Assembly (NCBI GenBank): GCA_016700175.1
Contig: CP065003.1
Coordinates: 3,978,001-4,042,000, forward strand
DNA length: 64,000 nt
Origin: Acidobacteriota bacterium
Lineage (GTDB): Bacteria > Acidobacteriota > Blastocatellia > Pyrinomonadales > Pyrinomonadaceae
Reading direction: 5' to 3'
Positions 16,818 through 25,991 of this stretch are shown here, one piece after another. The notes beneath the pieces were generated by a model that did not search any database, had not been told where the DNA came from, and saw nothing but the letters and a program-made list of their open reading frames with translations. The translations under genes were made by a program, and so were the position numbers. Within the stretch, counting starts at the first letter, position 1. Every line of letters begins with the position of its first letter.

Positions 16818-19268
16818 TCACCGTTCCAGTTTTTCGAGAAGGGCCTGGAACCGCTCATCGTCACGAAGCGGGTCCAGGCTTTTGTCTGTTTCGTAAAGCG
16901 GCCGGTTCTCGTTGCCCAGCTTGATCGCCCGGTTCAGCCACTTGAAAGCCTCGTCCTTGTCTCCAAGCAGCGCATAGGTCGCGCCGACCCAGTAAGCCAT
17001 GTCGTGGTCGGCCTTCGATATCGATAGAGCCTCTTCCGTCAGCTGCGCGCGGGCCTCTTCCGTATCCCCGTGCCGGGCGAGAAAGATCCCGAACAAGGGC
17101 TTGATGCCCTCCATCTTCGGGTTCTTCGTTAGCACATCGCGCATCGTCTCGATCGCTTCGTCCACCTGCCCCATGTAGAACAGCGTCGCCGAGCGGAAGA
17201 TCTTGATCATCGGGTGGTTCGGTTCCACCTTTGCTCCCTTGTCGAGCTCTTCCAGCGCCTTGTCGTATTCGCGGCGGTAGTTGTATATGCGGGCCCGGTT
17301 ATAGCTCGCCACAACTCTTGCAGCGGGATCGAGCTTGACTAGCTTCTGATAAGCCTTCAGCGATTCATCGTACTCGCCGTCGAGCCTGTGGATGACCCCT
17401 TTGACAAAATATATCGGGGCCTCGTTCGGGAACTGTTCCTCGAGCAGCTTGATCTCGGCGCGCGCCTTCTTCTTTTCGCCGCGGGCCATGTAGATCATTA
17501 CCATCAGTACGCGCGCTTCCGAGACGTTGGGGTCGTATTTGAATGCCTTGCTGAATGCCGACTCGGCGTACGTGTAATCCTCCGCCTCGCCCATTCCCTT
17601 GAAGATGCGGTTCGCGTAGCAGGCCCCGAGCCCGCTGTAGGCCAGCGCGAACTCGGGATCGAGCTCGATCGCGTGCTTGAAATTCTCGATCGCCGCCTCG
17701 CAGTCTTCCGCCGAGACGGTCCGGAATATGAACCGCCCGAAATTGTCCCTGCCGCGGAGGTATTCCTCGTAAGCTTCTGCATTTTCGGTCGGACGCTTTC
17801 CGAGAATTTCCTGCTCCTGGTCCGAAAGCTCGAGCGCGAGTCCCTCGAGTATCCGCTGGGCGATAGTGTCCTGGAGCGCGAGGATGTCGTGGTCCTCGGC
17901 ATCGATACGGTCGCTCCAGAGGATCTCACCCGTCTGAACGTCGAGAAGCTGAGGCGTGACCCTCATCTTGTCGCCCGAGCTCAGGAACCCTGTTGTAAGC
18001 ACCGCGTGTACGCCCATCTCGCGACCTGCCTCGCGTTCGTCGTAGTCTTTCCCCTGATACTTGGCGATCACAGAGCTCGGTCTTACAACAAGCGAACGCA
18101 GCTTTGCCAGTTCGGTTATCACCGCGTCGGCAAGCGCGAACTCGTAAAAAGCGGCTGACGGATCCTTGCTTAGGTTCTTGAAGGGAAGTATCGCAACCGA
18201 CTTTTTCTCCTTTCCCGTCGCGGTAAGCGTCGTGTCCGGAGTGTAGGTCGGCGTCGTCTGCGAGGGTGTCGATGTCGGAGTCGTTTGTGTCGAGCTATCC
18301 GCGCTGGACTTGCCCGTAAGCCAATTCCACGCACGTTTCACAGGGCTTTCGTTGTCCAGATGCCGGGGCTTCTTCAGGTCGGCGTGCTCGATCGGGATCC
18401 CCGTTACCTGCTGGAGGACCTCTTTAAGATCGTCACGCATTACCGCGATCTTCTGGTACCTGTCCTTCGGGTCCTTGGCGAGCGACTTGTCGAGGATCTC
18501 CTGAAGCCGGGGAGGCACAGGATCGGGCCTCATCTCCTGAAGCGGGACAGGAGTTCCGTAAAGCACCTGGTGCCGGACGTCGATCACCGTCTTGCCTTGA
18601 AAGGCCCATATCCCGGTCAGGAGTTCGTAAAGAAGCACGCCTGTCGAAAAGATGTCCGCCCGATGGTCCGTCTTTTCGCCCTTCGCCTGCTCGGGCGCCG
18701 CGTATGTCGCGGTCCCGTACGGTATACCGAGTTCGGTGAGTTCCGTCCGGTCGGCCCCCTTTACGTGCTCAAGATCTCCGTCCTGCATCAGCTTCGCGAG
18801 CCCGAAGTCCAGGATCTTAACCTGGCCGTCCTCCGTGACCATCACGTTCCCGGCCTTTATGTCCCTGTGGATTATGTTCTTCGAATGAGCGTACGCGAGC
18901 GCGTCGCAGACCTGGATCGCGATCTGCAGCGCGCTCCTTATCTCGAGCGGCCTTCCGTCTACAAGCTGGCGGACGTTCTTTCCGCTGACATACTGCATAG
19001 CGATGTAGAACGTGCCGTCGTCCTCGTGGAAGTCGTAGACCGTGCAGATGTTCGGATGGTCCAGCTGCGAGGCGAGCTTCGCCTCTCGCTCGAATCTCTT
19101 GAAGTTTGCTGTTCTTGCGGTGAGTTCGGGAGGGAGTACCTTGATGACGACCTTCCGGTCCAGTTTCGTGTCCAGAGCCTGATAAACTGTACCTTGACCG
19201 CCTGCGCCGATTTTTTTGATTATTTCGTAGTGATGGATCCTTGACCCAACCATACCCTGTTCTGTCAT
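16818..19268 (-). CDS. Ser/Thr protein kinase with FlgO/TolB-like domain and TPRs
   Basis: 816 residues. The eukaryotic-like kinase domain is at 14-290: GAGGQGTVY (21-29), ATP lysine K43, HRDIKAGN (134-141), and DFG (154-156), so it should be active. A Thr/Pro-rich linker (about 320-350) leads to a domain starting KSVAILPFKNLSKD (about 357), the FlgO/adenylate-cyclase-associated module that seeks an input signal, then eight or so TPR helices from about 510 to the end. No membrane span is seen, so it acts in the cytoplasm. The architecture is common in acidobacterial genomes. Its substrates are unknown. The convergent neighbour is the sigma-like gene. Confidence 0.9.
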   Translation of the reverse strand: MTEQGMVGSRIHHYEIIKKIGAGGQGTVYQALDTKLDRKVVIKVLPPELTARTANFKRFEREAKLASQLDHPNICTVYDFHEDDGTFYIAMQYVSGKNVRQLVDGRPLEIRSALQIAIQVCDALAYAHSKNIIHRDIKAGNVMVTEDGQVKILDFGLAKLMQDGDLEHVKGADRTELTELGIPYGTATYAAPEQAKGEKTDHRADIFSTGVLLYELLTGIWAFQGKTVIDVRHQVLYGTPVPLQEMRPDPVPPRLQEILDKSLAKDPKDRYQKIAVMRDDLKEVLQQVTGIPIEHADLKKPRHLDNESPVKRAWNWLTGKSSADSSTQTTPTSTPSQTTPTYTPDTTLTATGKEKKSVAILPFKNLSKDPSAAFYEFALADAVITELAKLRSLVVRPSSVIAKYQGKDYDEREAGREMGVHAVLTTGFLSSGDKMRVTPQLLDVQTGEILWSDRIDAEDHDILALQDTIAQRILEGLALELSDQEQEILGKRPTENAEAYEEYLRGRDNFGRFIFRTVSAEDCEAAIENFKHAIELDPEFALAYSGLGACYANRIFKGMGEAEDYTYAESAFSKAFKYDPNVSEARVLMVMIYMARGEKKKARAEIKLLEEQFPNEAPIYFVKGVIHRLDGEYDESLKAYQKLVKLDPAARVVASYNRARIYNYRREYDKALEELDKGAKVEPNHPMIKIFRSATLFYMGQVDEAIETMRDVLTKNPKMEGIKPLFGIFLARHGDTEEARAQLTEEALSISKADHDMAYWVGATYALLGDKDEAFKWLNRAIKLGNENRPLYETDKSLDPLRDDERFQALLEKLER

Positions 19269-19388
19269 AGGACCTCGGATCTTCCGGCGTGCCCCTTCGA
19301 GTGAAGCCTGACAGCACGGCCCTCGACTTTAATTCCTGGCCCAAAAGAAATTGAGCCGGCAAACTGCCGACTTCTAGATTCTGATCGT

Positions 19389-19610
19389 TCAGCCGCGGGG
19401 CGGATCGCCCCAGCCTGATTGAACGTGCTCGCCGTCCCGGACAATGCAGGGGACAACCAGGTCGCCTCCCGATATCTCAAGCATGTCCTTTTGGTGGATT
19501 TTGTCGTTCTGAGCGTCGTATTCCGTGAATTCGATCCCGTTTTCCCTGTAGTAGCTCCGCGCCTGTTCGCAGTAGGGACAATCGGGTTTCGTATAGATGA
19601 CTAAAGACAT
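19389..19610 (-). CDS. Glutaredoxin-like protein
   Basis: 73 residues with the CPYC redox motif at 11-14 after a beta strand (LVIYTKPD), and a cis-proline segment VPCIV near 53-57. The C-terminal half contains GGDLVVP and GWG, like the GG-x-x-VP and GF-G of glutaredoxin-like proteins related to the Uxx-star group. It probably reduces disulfides or glutathionylated proteins, or ferries Fe-S clusters. It is divergent from the 2Fe-2S protein gene at 19687, 77 bases apart. Confidence 0.85.
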   Translation of the reverse strand: MSLVIYTKPDCPYCEQARSYYRENGIEFTEYDAQNDKIHQKDMLEISGGDLVVPCIVRDGEHVQSGWGDPPRG

Positions 19611-19686
19611 AACCGCTACTTTTTATCCCAAGTATGTTAGTTTAGCAACTGCCCGGCGATTGTAAAGGCAGGCCGCCTCGAGGAAC

Positions 19687-19980
19687 ATGAACCCCGACCT
19701 GTTTGAACCATACGACCATCTGATCGAGATTACCGTCAACGGAACCATCCGCCGTGTGCCCTCGAACAACACCATCCTTCGGTGTCTTCAGTACCTATAT
19801 ATGGAGTCCATTTCGCACGCCGATCTGTGCTGGAACGGCGACTGTCTCAATTGCCGGGTCCGGATATCGCAAAATGGAAAACAGAAGACGGCGTATGCGT
19901 GCATTGTGAAGGCCGAGGAAGGGATGGAGATCGAAACGGTCAGCCCGGAACTGCAGGTCGATACCGAAGACGCTTCCTGA
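19687..19980 (+). CDS. 2Fe-2S ferredoxin-like protein
   Basis: 97 residues. C48, C53 and C56 (CWNGDCLNC) and C72 (YAC) give the C-x4-C-x2-C...C pattern of plant-type 2Fe-2S domains, as in the N-terminal part of NuoG and formate dehydrogenase subunits. An electron-transfer role is expected. It lies between glutaredoxin and rhodanese genes, suggesting a small sulfur/redox group (inference). It converges with the rhodanese gene; an imperfect terminator hairpin lies between the stops. Confidence 0.8.
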   Translation: MNPDLFEPYDHLIEITVNGTIRRVPSNNTILRCLQYLYMESISHADLCWNGDCLNCRVRISQNGKQKTAYACIVKAEEGMEIETVSPELQVDTEDAS

Positions 19981-19988
19981 GGCCTGCT

Positions 19989-20006
19989 TCAGTACTTTGG
20001 TACTGA
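19989..20006. terminator. Perfect hairpin between convergent genes
   Basis: TCAGTAC-TTTG-GTACTGA is a perfect 7-bp stem with a 4-base loop. It overlaps the rhodanese stop codon and is 9 bases after the ferredoxin-like stop. No T-tract follows on either strand, so a strong intrinsic terminator is not certain; it may act in both directions. Confidence 0.4.
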
Positions 20007-20315
20007 CGGATCGACTTCGTCGGACCACGAGAGGATTCCGCCGGCGAGGTTGAAGTATCGCCCTCCGCCGCTCCTGCTTTCGAGAAACTCGATTACCCGC
20101 GCGCTGCGGACGCCGCTCCGGCACATCACGACGGTGTCTTTGTCCGATTCGAACTCGTCTGCCCTCGCCATCACCTCGCCGAAAGGGATCAGCTTCGCCC
20201 CCTCGATCTTCGCGAACGCGAACTCGTCCGGATTGCGAACGTCAATCAGGACCAGGTCCTCTCCGGCGTCCATCTTCTCTTTCAATTCCGTAGCTGTGAT
20301 CTCTTGCATCGTCAT
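19989..20315 (-). CDS. Rhodanese-like domain protein
   Basis: 108 residues forming a single rhodanese domain. The active-site loop CRSGVRS is at 65-71 with catalytic C65; DVRNPDEF at 25-32 is also typical. It carries sulfur as a persulfide, for example from a donor to thiol acceptors. The ATG at 20315 has GAGG 5-6 bases upstream; longer in-frame starts lack one. Located with glutaredoxin and ferredoxin-like genes. The upstream flank is the heptamer element at 20395-20690. Confidence 0.9.
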   Translation of the reverse strand: MTMQEITATELKEKMDAGEDLVLIDVRNPDEFAFAKIEGAKLIPFGEVMARADEFESDKDTVVMCRSGVRSARVIEFLESRSGGGRYFNLAGGILSWSDEVDPSVPKY

Positions 20316-20394
20316 TTCCCTCGCTAAACGGCTCCCCATACGGGAAACGACAATTGTGCCAAACGGGAGGCGGAGGCACAAGGACCGCGGACTA

Positions 20395-20690
20395 GGAAGG
20401 ACTGAGATGAAAGGACTGAGGACATCAGAAGGACTGAGATGAAAGGACTGAGGACTGAGAGAAGAACTTGACAGTCGGTCACGAGTACGCCAACCTCCTC
20501 AGTCCTCAGTCCTCAGTCCTCAGTCCTCAGTCCTCAGTCCTCAGTCCTCAGTCCTCAGTCCTCAGTCCTCAGTCCTCAGTCCTCAGTCCTCAGTCCTCAG
20601 TCCTCAGTCCTCAGTCCTCAGTCCTCAGTCCTCAGTCCTCAGTCCTCAGTCCTCAGTCCTCAGTCCTCAGTCCTCAGTCCTCAATCCTCA
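20395..20690. repeat. Heptamer repeat element, copy 1
   Basis: A left arm of imperfect AGGACTGA units (20395-20460), a unique core (GAACTTGACAGTCGGTCACG then AGTACGCCAACC) and a right arm of about 28 tandem CAGTCCT heptamers (20497-20690). The left arm reads as the reverse complement of the right, so the element can fold into a large hairpin. The right arm ends at the stop codon of the PilT gene (TGA of TGAGGA). A second copy with about 20 heptamers is at 33805-34049. The core and left arm are almost identical between the copies. Confidence 0.85.
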
Positions 20691-22559
20691 CATCGCCATC
20701 CCGCTTCGCTGCAGCAGAAGCTCGAAGCCCGTCTTGTCGACCGCCTTGATGTAAGCGTCCCTCGGCTCGACAAGTCCCTGGCGGACGAGTTCCATCAGCG
20801 AATCGTTTAGCATCGACATCCCGAGGTTCTTTCCGGTCTGCATGGAGGACGGGATCTGGAATGTCTTCCCTTCGCGGATGAGGTTCGAGATCGCGGGCGT
20901 CACGATCAGGACTTCCAAGGCAGCTACCCTTCCGCCTCCCTTTTTCGGCAGAAGCGTTTGCGCGATCACTCCTCGTAACGATTCGGAAAGCATCACGCGG
21001 ATCTGCTGCTGCCGGTCGGCGGGGAACTGGTCGATGATCCTGTCGACAGTCGAAGCGGCCGTAGTCGTATGAAGCGTACCGAACACCAGGTGGCCCGTTT
21101 CGGCGGTCTCGATAGCGATCGAGATCGTCTCCAGATCGCGCATCTCGCCGACGAGAAGTATGTCCGGGTCCTCGCGGAGCGCAGCGCGAAGGGCGTCCTT
21201 AAAGGAATCCGTGTGATTGTGCACTTCACGCTGGTTAACAAGGCACTTTTTGTTCTCGTGGGTGAACTCGATCGGGTCCTCGATCGTGATTATGTGGTCC
21301 TCGCGGCGCTCGTTGATGTAGTTGATCATCGCGCAGAGCGTCGTAGACTTTCCCGATCCGGTCGGGCCGGTCACGACAACAAGGCCTTTCGAAAGGTCGC
21401 ACAGGTTTAGTATGTGTTTCGAGAGCCCAAGGTCTTCCGCGGTCAGCATATCGGTCGGAATTATCCTGAACACGCCGCCCATTCCCTTGCGGTCCAAGAA
21501 GATGTTGGCGCGGAATCTTGCAAGGCCCGGGATCTCGTAGGCGAAGTCCGTATCGTTCCGGCGCGCGAACTCCTCGAGGTTCTTTTGGGGCATTATCGAT
21601 GTCAGAAGCGATCGAATCGAATCGGGAGTCAATGCCGGGCTGCCCGCTTCCAGCGGCATCATCTTGCCGTCTTTGCGGATCATCGGCGGCACCGAAACGC
21701 TCATGTGAAGATCGGAACTCTTGGCGCCCGCCATCTTCCGAAACAGCTCTTCCATCTGCGACCGCGCCTGTGCGCTTACTGAAGCCGTCAGGACCGAGAG
21801 ATTCTCGTCCTCGGCCTCGACGGGAACAGGAACGGGAACGAACTGCGGCTGAACCGGAACCGGCTGCGCCTGAGGCTGCTGCGGCATTGCCTGAGGGGCG
21901 GGTTCCGCCACCGGCTCCGGCGCGTAAGCCGCCGGCTGAACGACGGGAGCGGAAACAGGAGCGGCGGGACTCTCGATCTCGATCGGCGACAGGCCGGAAA
22001 GCTCCACAGGGGCCTGGACATCCGCCGGTTCCCGTTCAACTGCAGCGGACGGCTCGGGATCGGATTCTTCTTCCGAAACGACCTCGATCTCCAGTTCAGC
22101 CATCTCGATCTCTCGGTACAGCTCGGGTTCGGAATCGTAAGTTATTCCGTGGATATCATTTGACGAGGGCACCGCGGAATTGAATTCGAGACCTTCGAGC
22201 GGATCCGGAGCGGATTGCGCGGAGGGTTCCGGCTCGGGCCATTGATCGCCCGGATTGGCGGTCGCGGGAGTGATCGTCACGTTGAATCCCGAAGGAGATT
22301 TCCTTACGTGAAATGTAAAATCGCCGAGGTTGTGGGGATGAACGAACTCGACTTCATTGCTACCCGGGAGCTGCTGTTTGACCTCGTTCGGGATCAATGT
22401 GAATATCATCGAGTTGATCTGAGATCCCTGTAGCGGCGAGGCCGCTACATCCGAGTTGCCGCCGTTGGTGACGACGTACGGGTTCTTGTTCGGTTCGAGA
22501 TGAAGCGCGCTTCCGGAATTCGAGACGAGCTTCTGCAGGTATTCGTTTAGGTGTTCCAT
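20688..22559 (-). CDS. PilT-like type IV pilus retraction ATPase with long N-terminal region
   Basis: 623 residues from the ATG at 22559, which begins MEHLNEYLQK; a longer frame reaches further up but has no good start. The C-terminal 350 residues are a PilT/GspE motor: Walker A GPTGSGKST (398-406), the Asp box around ITIEDPIEF, and HTDSFKDALRAALREDPD with the Walker B DILLVGEM. The GTLHTTTA His box is present. The first 270 residues are Pro/Glu/Ala-rich with no recognised domain, unlike standard 350-residue PilT. The stop codon is the first TGA of the heptamer array. Confidence 0.9.
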   Translation of the reverse strand: MEHLNEYLQKLVSNSGSALHLEPNKNPYVVTNGGNSDVAASPLQGSQINSMIFTLIPNEVKQQLPGSNEVEFVHPHNLGDFTFHVRKSPSGFNVTITPATANPGDQWPEPEPSAQSAPDPLEGLEFNSAVPSSNDIHGITYDSEPELYREIEMAELEIEVVSEEESDPEPSAAVEREPADVQAPVELSGLSPIEIESPAAPVSAPVVQPAAYAPEPVAEPAPQAMPQQPQAQPVPVQPQFVPVPVPVEAEDENLSVLTASVSAQARSQMEELFRKMAGAKSSDLHMSVSVPPMIRKDGKMMPLEAGSPALTPDSIRSLLTSIMPQKNLEEFARRNDTDFAYEIPGLARFRANIFLDRKGMGGVFRIIPTDMLTAEDLGLSKHILNLCDLSKGLVVVTGPTGSGKSTTLCAMINYINERREDHIITIEDPIEFTHENKKCLVNQREVHNHTDSFKDALRAALREDPDILLVGEMRDLETISIAIETAETGHLVFGTLHTTTAASTVDRIIDQFPADRQQQIRVMLSESLRGVIAQTLLPKKGGGRVAALEVLIVTPAISNLIREGKTFQIPSSMQTGKNLGMSMLNDSLMELVRQGLVEPRDAYIKAVDKTGFELLLQRSGMAM

Positions 22560-22714
22560 TTCGATATAGGACTTTTCGTATTTTTGGTCAGATCTGAGGG
22601 AGTTTGGAGGGAAGGAGTTCAAGGGAACGAACTCCATCGATAAGGCTAACACAGTTTAACTGCGTTTGTCACCTTGATTTACAGCGCTATGGGGCCCGTT
22701 TTTTCTGCATTTGT

Positions 22715-23986
22715 ATGAAGGTCGTCTCATCACAAGAAGCGGTCAGAAACATCAAGTCCGGAGACCGGATATTCATCCAGAGTGTCGCCGCGGCGCCCAG
22801 GCAGCTTATCGAAGCGATGATCGGGCGCGCCGACGAACTCAGAGGCGTGGAGATCTACCATCTTCACACCGAAGGCGAAGCGCCATACGTCGATCCGAAG
22901 TACAAAGACAGCTTCCACACAAACGCGCTGTTCATTGGCGCCAACGTGAGGGCCGCGGTTGCTTCGGGAGAGGCCGATTACGTGCCCGCGTTCCTGAGCG
23001 AAGTGCCTATGCTTTTCAGGCGCGAGATCCTGCCGATCGATGTCGCACTGATCCATGTTTCCCCTCCCGACCGCCACGGTTACTGCAGTCTCGGAACATC
23101 CGTCGATGTCTCGATCGCGGGTGTCCAGATGGCCGAACTGGTCGTCGCACAGCTGAATCCGAAGATGCCCCGGACGCACGGCGACGGTCTGATCCATATC
23201 GACCGGATCGATGTCGCGGTCGAGGTGGAGGATGAACTTCACGAACTGCACCCTTCAGAACTCTCCGAAGAACAGCTCGCGATCGGAAGGCACTGCGCAA
23301 ACCTGATCGAAGACGGGGCTACGCTGCAGATGGGCATAGGGGCGATCCCGAACGCGGTGCTTAAGGCGCTGGCCAACCATAAGGACCTGGGGGTCCACAC
23401 GGAGATGTTCTCCGACGGTCTGATCGACCTGTGCGAGAGCGGCGTGGTCACCGGACGATTCAAAAAGGTGCACCCCAACAAAGTGACGGCGAGTTTCGTG
23501 CTCGGAACGCGCAAGCTCTACGACTACATCGACGACAATCCCGCGTTCGTTATGCTCGACGCGGCTTACGTCAACGATCCTTCGGTGATCGCAAGAAATC
23601 CGAAGGTGACGGCGATAAACAGCGCGATAGAGGTGGATCTGACGGGGCAGGTTTGCGCCGATTCGATCGGGGGAAGGCTCTTTTCCGGCGTCGGCGGCCA
23701 GATGGACTTCATACGCGGCGCCTCGCTTTCGGAAGGCGGAAAGCCGATCATCTCGCTCGAGTCGCAGACGGCGAAGGGGATCTCGAAGATCGTGCCTTAT
23801 CTGAAGGAAGGCGCGGGGGTCGTAACGACAAGAGCGCACGTACACTATGTGGTTACGGAGTACGGATCGGTCAACCTTTACGGCCTCGGATTGAGGCAAA
23901 GGGCGAAGGCGCTGATCGGAATCGCGCATCCCGACCACAGGGAAGAGCTCGAACGGGCGGCACTCGAGCGGTTCAAGGTGCTATAA
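22715..23986 (+). CDS. Acetyl-CoA hydrolase / 4-hydroxybutyrate CoA-transferase family
   Basis: 423 residues, the usual family length. GIGAIPNAVLKAL at about 208-220 and HTEMFSDGLIDL near 228 are family signatures, and the C-terminal part has VTEYGSVNLYG. The enzyme moves CoA between short-chain acids or hydrolyses acetyl-CoA; the acceptor is not determined by sequence. The ATG at 22715 begins MKVVSSQEAVRNI, where homologs begin. It converges with the methylmalonyl-CoA mutase gene; the 3' ends overlap by 6 bases. Confidence 0.88.
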   Translation: MKVVSSQEAVRNIKSGDRIFIQSVAAAPRQLIEAMIGRADELRGVEIYHLHTEGEAPYVDPKYKDSFHTNALFIGANVRAAVASGEADYVPAFLSEVPMLFRREILPIDVALIHVSPPDRHGYCSLGTSVDVSIAGVQMAELVVAQLNPKMPRTHGDGLIHIDRIDVAVEVEDELHELHPSELSEEQLAIGRHCANLIEDGATLQMGIGAIPNAVLKALANHKDLGVHTEMFSDGLIDLCESGVVTGRFKKVHPNKVTASFVLGTRKLYDYIDDNPAFVMLDAAYVNDPSVIARNPKVTAINSAIEVDLTGQVCADSIGGRLFSGVGGQMDFIRGASLSEGGKPIISLESQTAKGISKIVPYLKEGAGVVTTRAHVHYVVTEYGSVNLYGLGLRQRAKALIGIAHPDHREELERAALERFKVL

Positions 23987-25579
23987 GGTCACAGCTTCCC
24001 TGTATTCGCCCCAGACATTTCTCAGACGGTTGGAAATCTCGCCGACCGTCGCGTAACTCTCAACGCATTCAAGTATCAGAGGCAGAAGGTTTTCGTCCGT
24101 CGCGGCCGCGTGCTCGAGCCGTTCGAGTGCAGCTTCGGCCTTCGCCCCGTCCCGTCTTTCCTTCAGAGCCTTCAGGCGCGCGATCTGACCACGCTCGATC
24201 TCCGGATCGACCCGGAGAACGGGCACCTTGTGCTCCTCTTCGATCCGGAAGCTGTTCACGCCGACGACGATCGCTTCTTTCGTCTCGACGGCCTTCTGGT
24301 ATTCGTACGCCGCCTCCTGGATCTCGCGCTGAACGTAACCGGTCTCGATCGCCCGAAGCATCCCGCCCATGTCGTCGATCTTCGCGATGTACTCGTTCGC
24401 TAGTTCTTCGAGCTTCGTAGTCATCGCCTCAACCGCGTAGCTGCCGCCGAACGGATCGACCGTGTCCGCGACGCCGGATTCGTGAGCGATCACCTGCTGG
24501 GTCCTCAGAGCGATCCTCGCGGCGTCTTCGGTCGGAAGACCGAGCGCCTCGTCCATCGAGTTGGTGTGCAGGCTCTGCGTTCCTCCCAGCACCGCCGCGA
24601 GGGCCTGCACCGCTGTCCGGACTATGTTCACTTCCGGCTGCTGCGCGGTGAGCGTAGACCCGGCAGTCTGCGTGTGGAAGCGGAGCATCATCGACTTCTC
24701 CGACTTTGCGCCGAAGCGGTCCTTCATCAGGCGCGCCCAGATCCTGCGGGCGGCGCGGAATTTCGCGATCTCCTCGACAAGCTCGTTGTGAGCGTTGAAG
24801 AAGAAAGAAAGCCTTGGACCGAATTCGTCGATATCAAGCCCTTTGCCGAGAGCGGCCTCGACATATGCGATAGCATCCGCAAGAGTGAACGCGATCTCCT
24901 GAGCTGCGGTCGAACCGGCCTCACGTATGTGGTAGCCGGAGATCGAGATCGTGTTCCACCGAGGCACTTTCTCCGCACAGAACGCGAAGGTGTCCGTGAT
25001 CAAACGCATCGAGGGCTTCGGCGGGTAGATATAGGTCCCGCGCGCGATGTACTCTTTCAGTATGTCGTTCTGGATCGTTCCGTTGAGCTTGTCGAGCGGC
25101 ACTCCCTGCTTGCGGGCGACGGCTATGTAAAGGCAGAGAAGCGTCGAGGCTGTCGCGTTGATCGTCATCGAGGTCGAGACCTTGTCGAGCGGGATCCCGT
25201 CGAACAGCTTCTCCATATCTTCGAGCGAATCGATAGCAACGCCGACCTTTCCGACCTCTCCGGCCGCAAGGCTGTCGTCCGAATCGAGCCCGATCTGCGT
25301 CGGAAGGTCGAATGCCACGCTGAGACCGGTTGTGCCGTTCTCGAGCAGGTATTTATAACGCGCGTTCGATTCCTCAGCCGTCGCGTAACCGGCGTACTGG
25401 CGCATCGTCCAGAACCGGCCGCGGTACATCGAATCCCGGACGCCCCGCGTGTAAGGGAACTCGCCCGGCACTCCGATATCCTCTTCGAAATCGAGGCCGC
25501 TGATGTCGTCAGGACCGTATTCATTGGGCAGTTCGATCCCGGAAGATGTGCGGAAAGTCTCTCTTCTCTGCATAGGCAC
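23981..25579 (-). CDS. Methylmalonyl-CoA mutase large subunit, substrate domain only
   Basis: 532 residues, the length of two-subunit (MutA/ MCM-alpha) forms. The substrate half carries YAGYATAEESNARYKYLL near 100, FDLPTQIGLDSD near 130 and the conserved GGTQSLHTNSMDEAL near 345-359. There is no C-terminal B12 (DxHxxG) domain, so a separate small subunit is needed; none is in the window. It interconverts L-methylmalonyl-CoA and succinyl-CoA. The epimerase and MeaB genes of the same route are at 37985-39315. Confidence 0.92.
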   Translation of the reverse strand: MPMQRRETFRTSSGIELPNEYGPDDISGLDFEEDIGVPGEFPYTRGVRDSMYRGRFWTMRQYAGYATAEESNARYKYLLENGTTGLSVAFDLPTQIGLDSDDSLAAGEVGKVGVAIDSLEDMEKLFDGIPLDKVSTSMTINATASTLLCLYIAVARKQGVPLDKLNGTIQNDILKEYIARGTYIYPPKPSMRLITDTFAFCAEKVPRWNTISISGYHIREAGSTAAQEIAFTLADAIAYVEAALGKGLDIDEFGPRLSFFFNAHNELVEEIAKFRAARRIWARLMKDRFGAKSEKSMMLRFHTQTAGSTLTAQQPEVNIVRTAVQALAAVLGGTQSLHTNSMDEALGLPTEDAARIALRTQQVIAHESGVADTVDPFGGSYAVEAMTTKLEELANEYIAKIDDMGGMLRAIETGYVQREIQEAAYEYQKAVETKEAIVVGVNSFRIEEEHKVPVLRVDPEIERGQIARLKALKERRDGAKAEAALERLEHAAATDENLLPLILECVESYATVGEISNRLRNVWGEYREAVTL

Positions 25580-25673
25580 AGATTAGCAGAATCGGGCGTC
25601 GCGCCTAAGCGGAGGCGGTGCGGCCCTCAGAGACAAAAACTTTGACTAATCCCGCACTCTGACGTAAATTCTA

Positions 25674-25949
25674 GTGAAACGAAAGATGAGTTTGCACGAG
25701 AAGCAGAACAAGGCCGTACAGGAACTTGGCGATGCGATCAATTCGGCGATCGAGAACTCGCCGGTCGTGGCCGACGCGCTCGAACACCTGCGCAGGCTCG
25801 GCTACGAGGCAGACCTGAACGTGAAACTGGAGATCCGCCTTCAAGAGGTCGAAGAACCGATCGGGGACACCCCGGAGGCCGTCGAGCTGGAACTCACCGA
25901 AGAAGACCGAAGGACGCTTCGCCGAATGAAGATAAGGGTCGATGACTGA
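25674..25949 (+). CDS. Small protein of unknown function
   Basis: 91 residues from the GTG at 25674, or 87 from the ATG at 25686. It is acidic toward the C-terminus (ELTEEDRRTLRRMKIRVDD) with an amphipathic N-terminal helix. No domain is recognised. The gap to the next gene is 42 bases, so they may share a transcript. It is divergent from the mutase gene. Confidence 0.6.
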   Translation: MKRKMSLHEKQNKAVQELGDAINSAIENSPVVADALEHLRRLGYEADLNVKLEIRLQEVEEPIGDTPEAVELELTEEDRRTLRRMKIRVDD

Positions 25950-25991
25950 CCGGCCCGGAAAGGCCTCTCACAGCGTTTCCAACGCTCCAAC

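Noticed and set aside
17388..19244. Long plus-strand frames opposite the Ser/Thr kinase
   Set aside because: Codon-bias shadows of a GC-rich gene; no domain.
19389..19610. Selenoprotein form of glutaredoxin
   Set aside because: The redox site is CPYC with no in-frame TGA, so a selenocysteine is not supported.
20497..20690. CRISPR array
   Set aside because: The 7-base repeats have no spacers; no cas genes are present.
20468..20749. Open frame of Ser-Pro-Gln-Ser-Ser-Val repeats in the heptamer array
   Set aside because: The 7-base unit has no stop in this frame, so the frame is a by-product; there is no start signal and the same product recurs at 33879.
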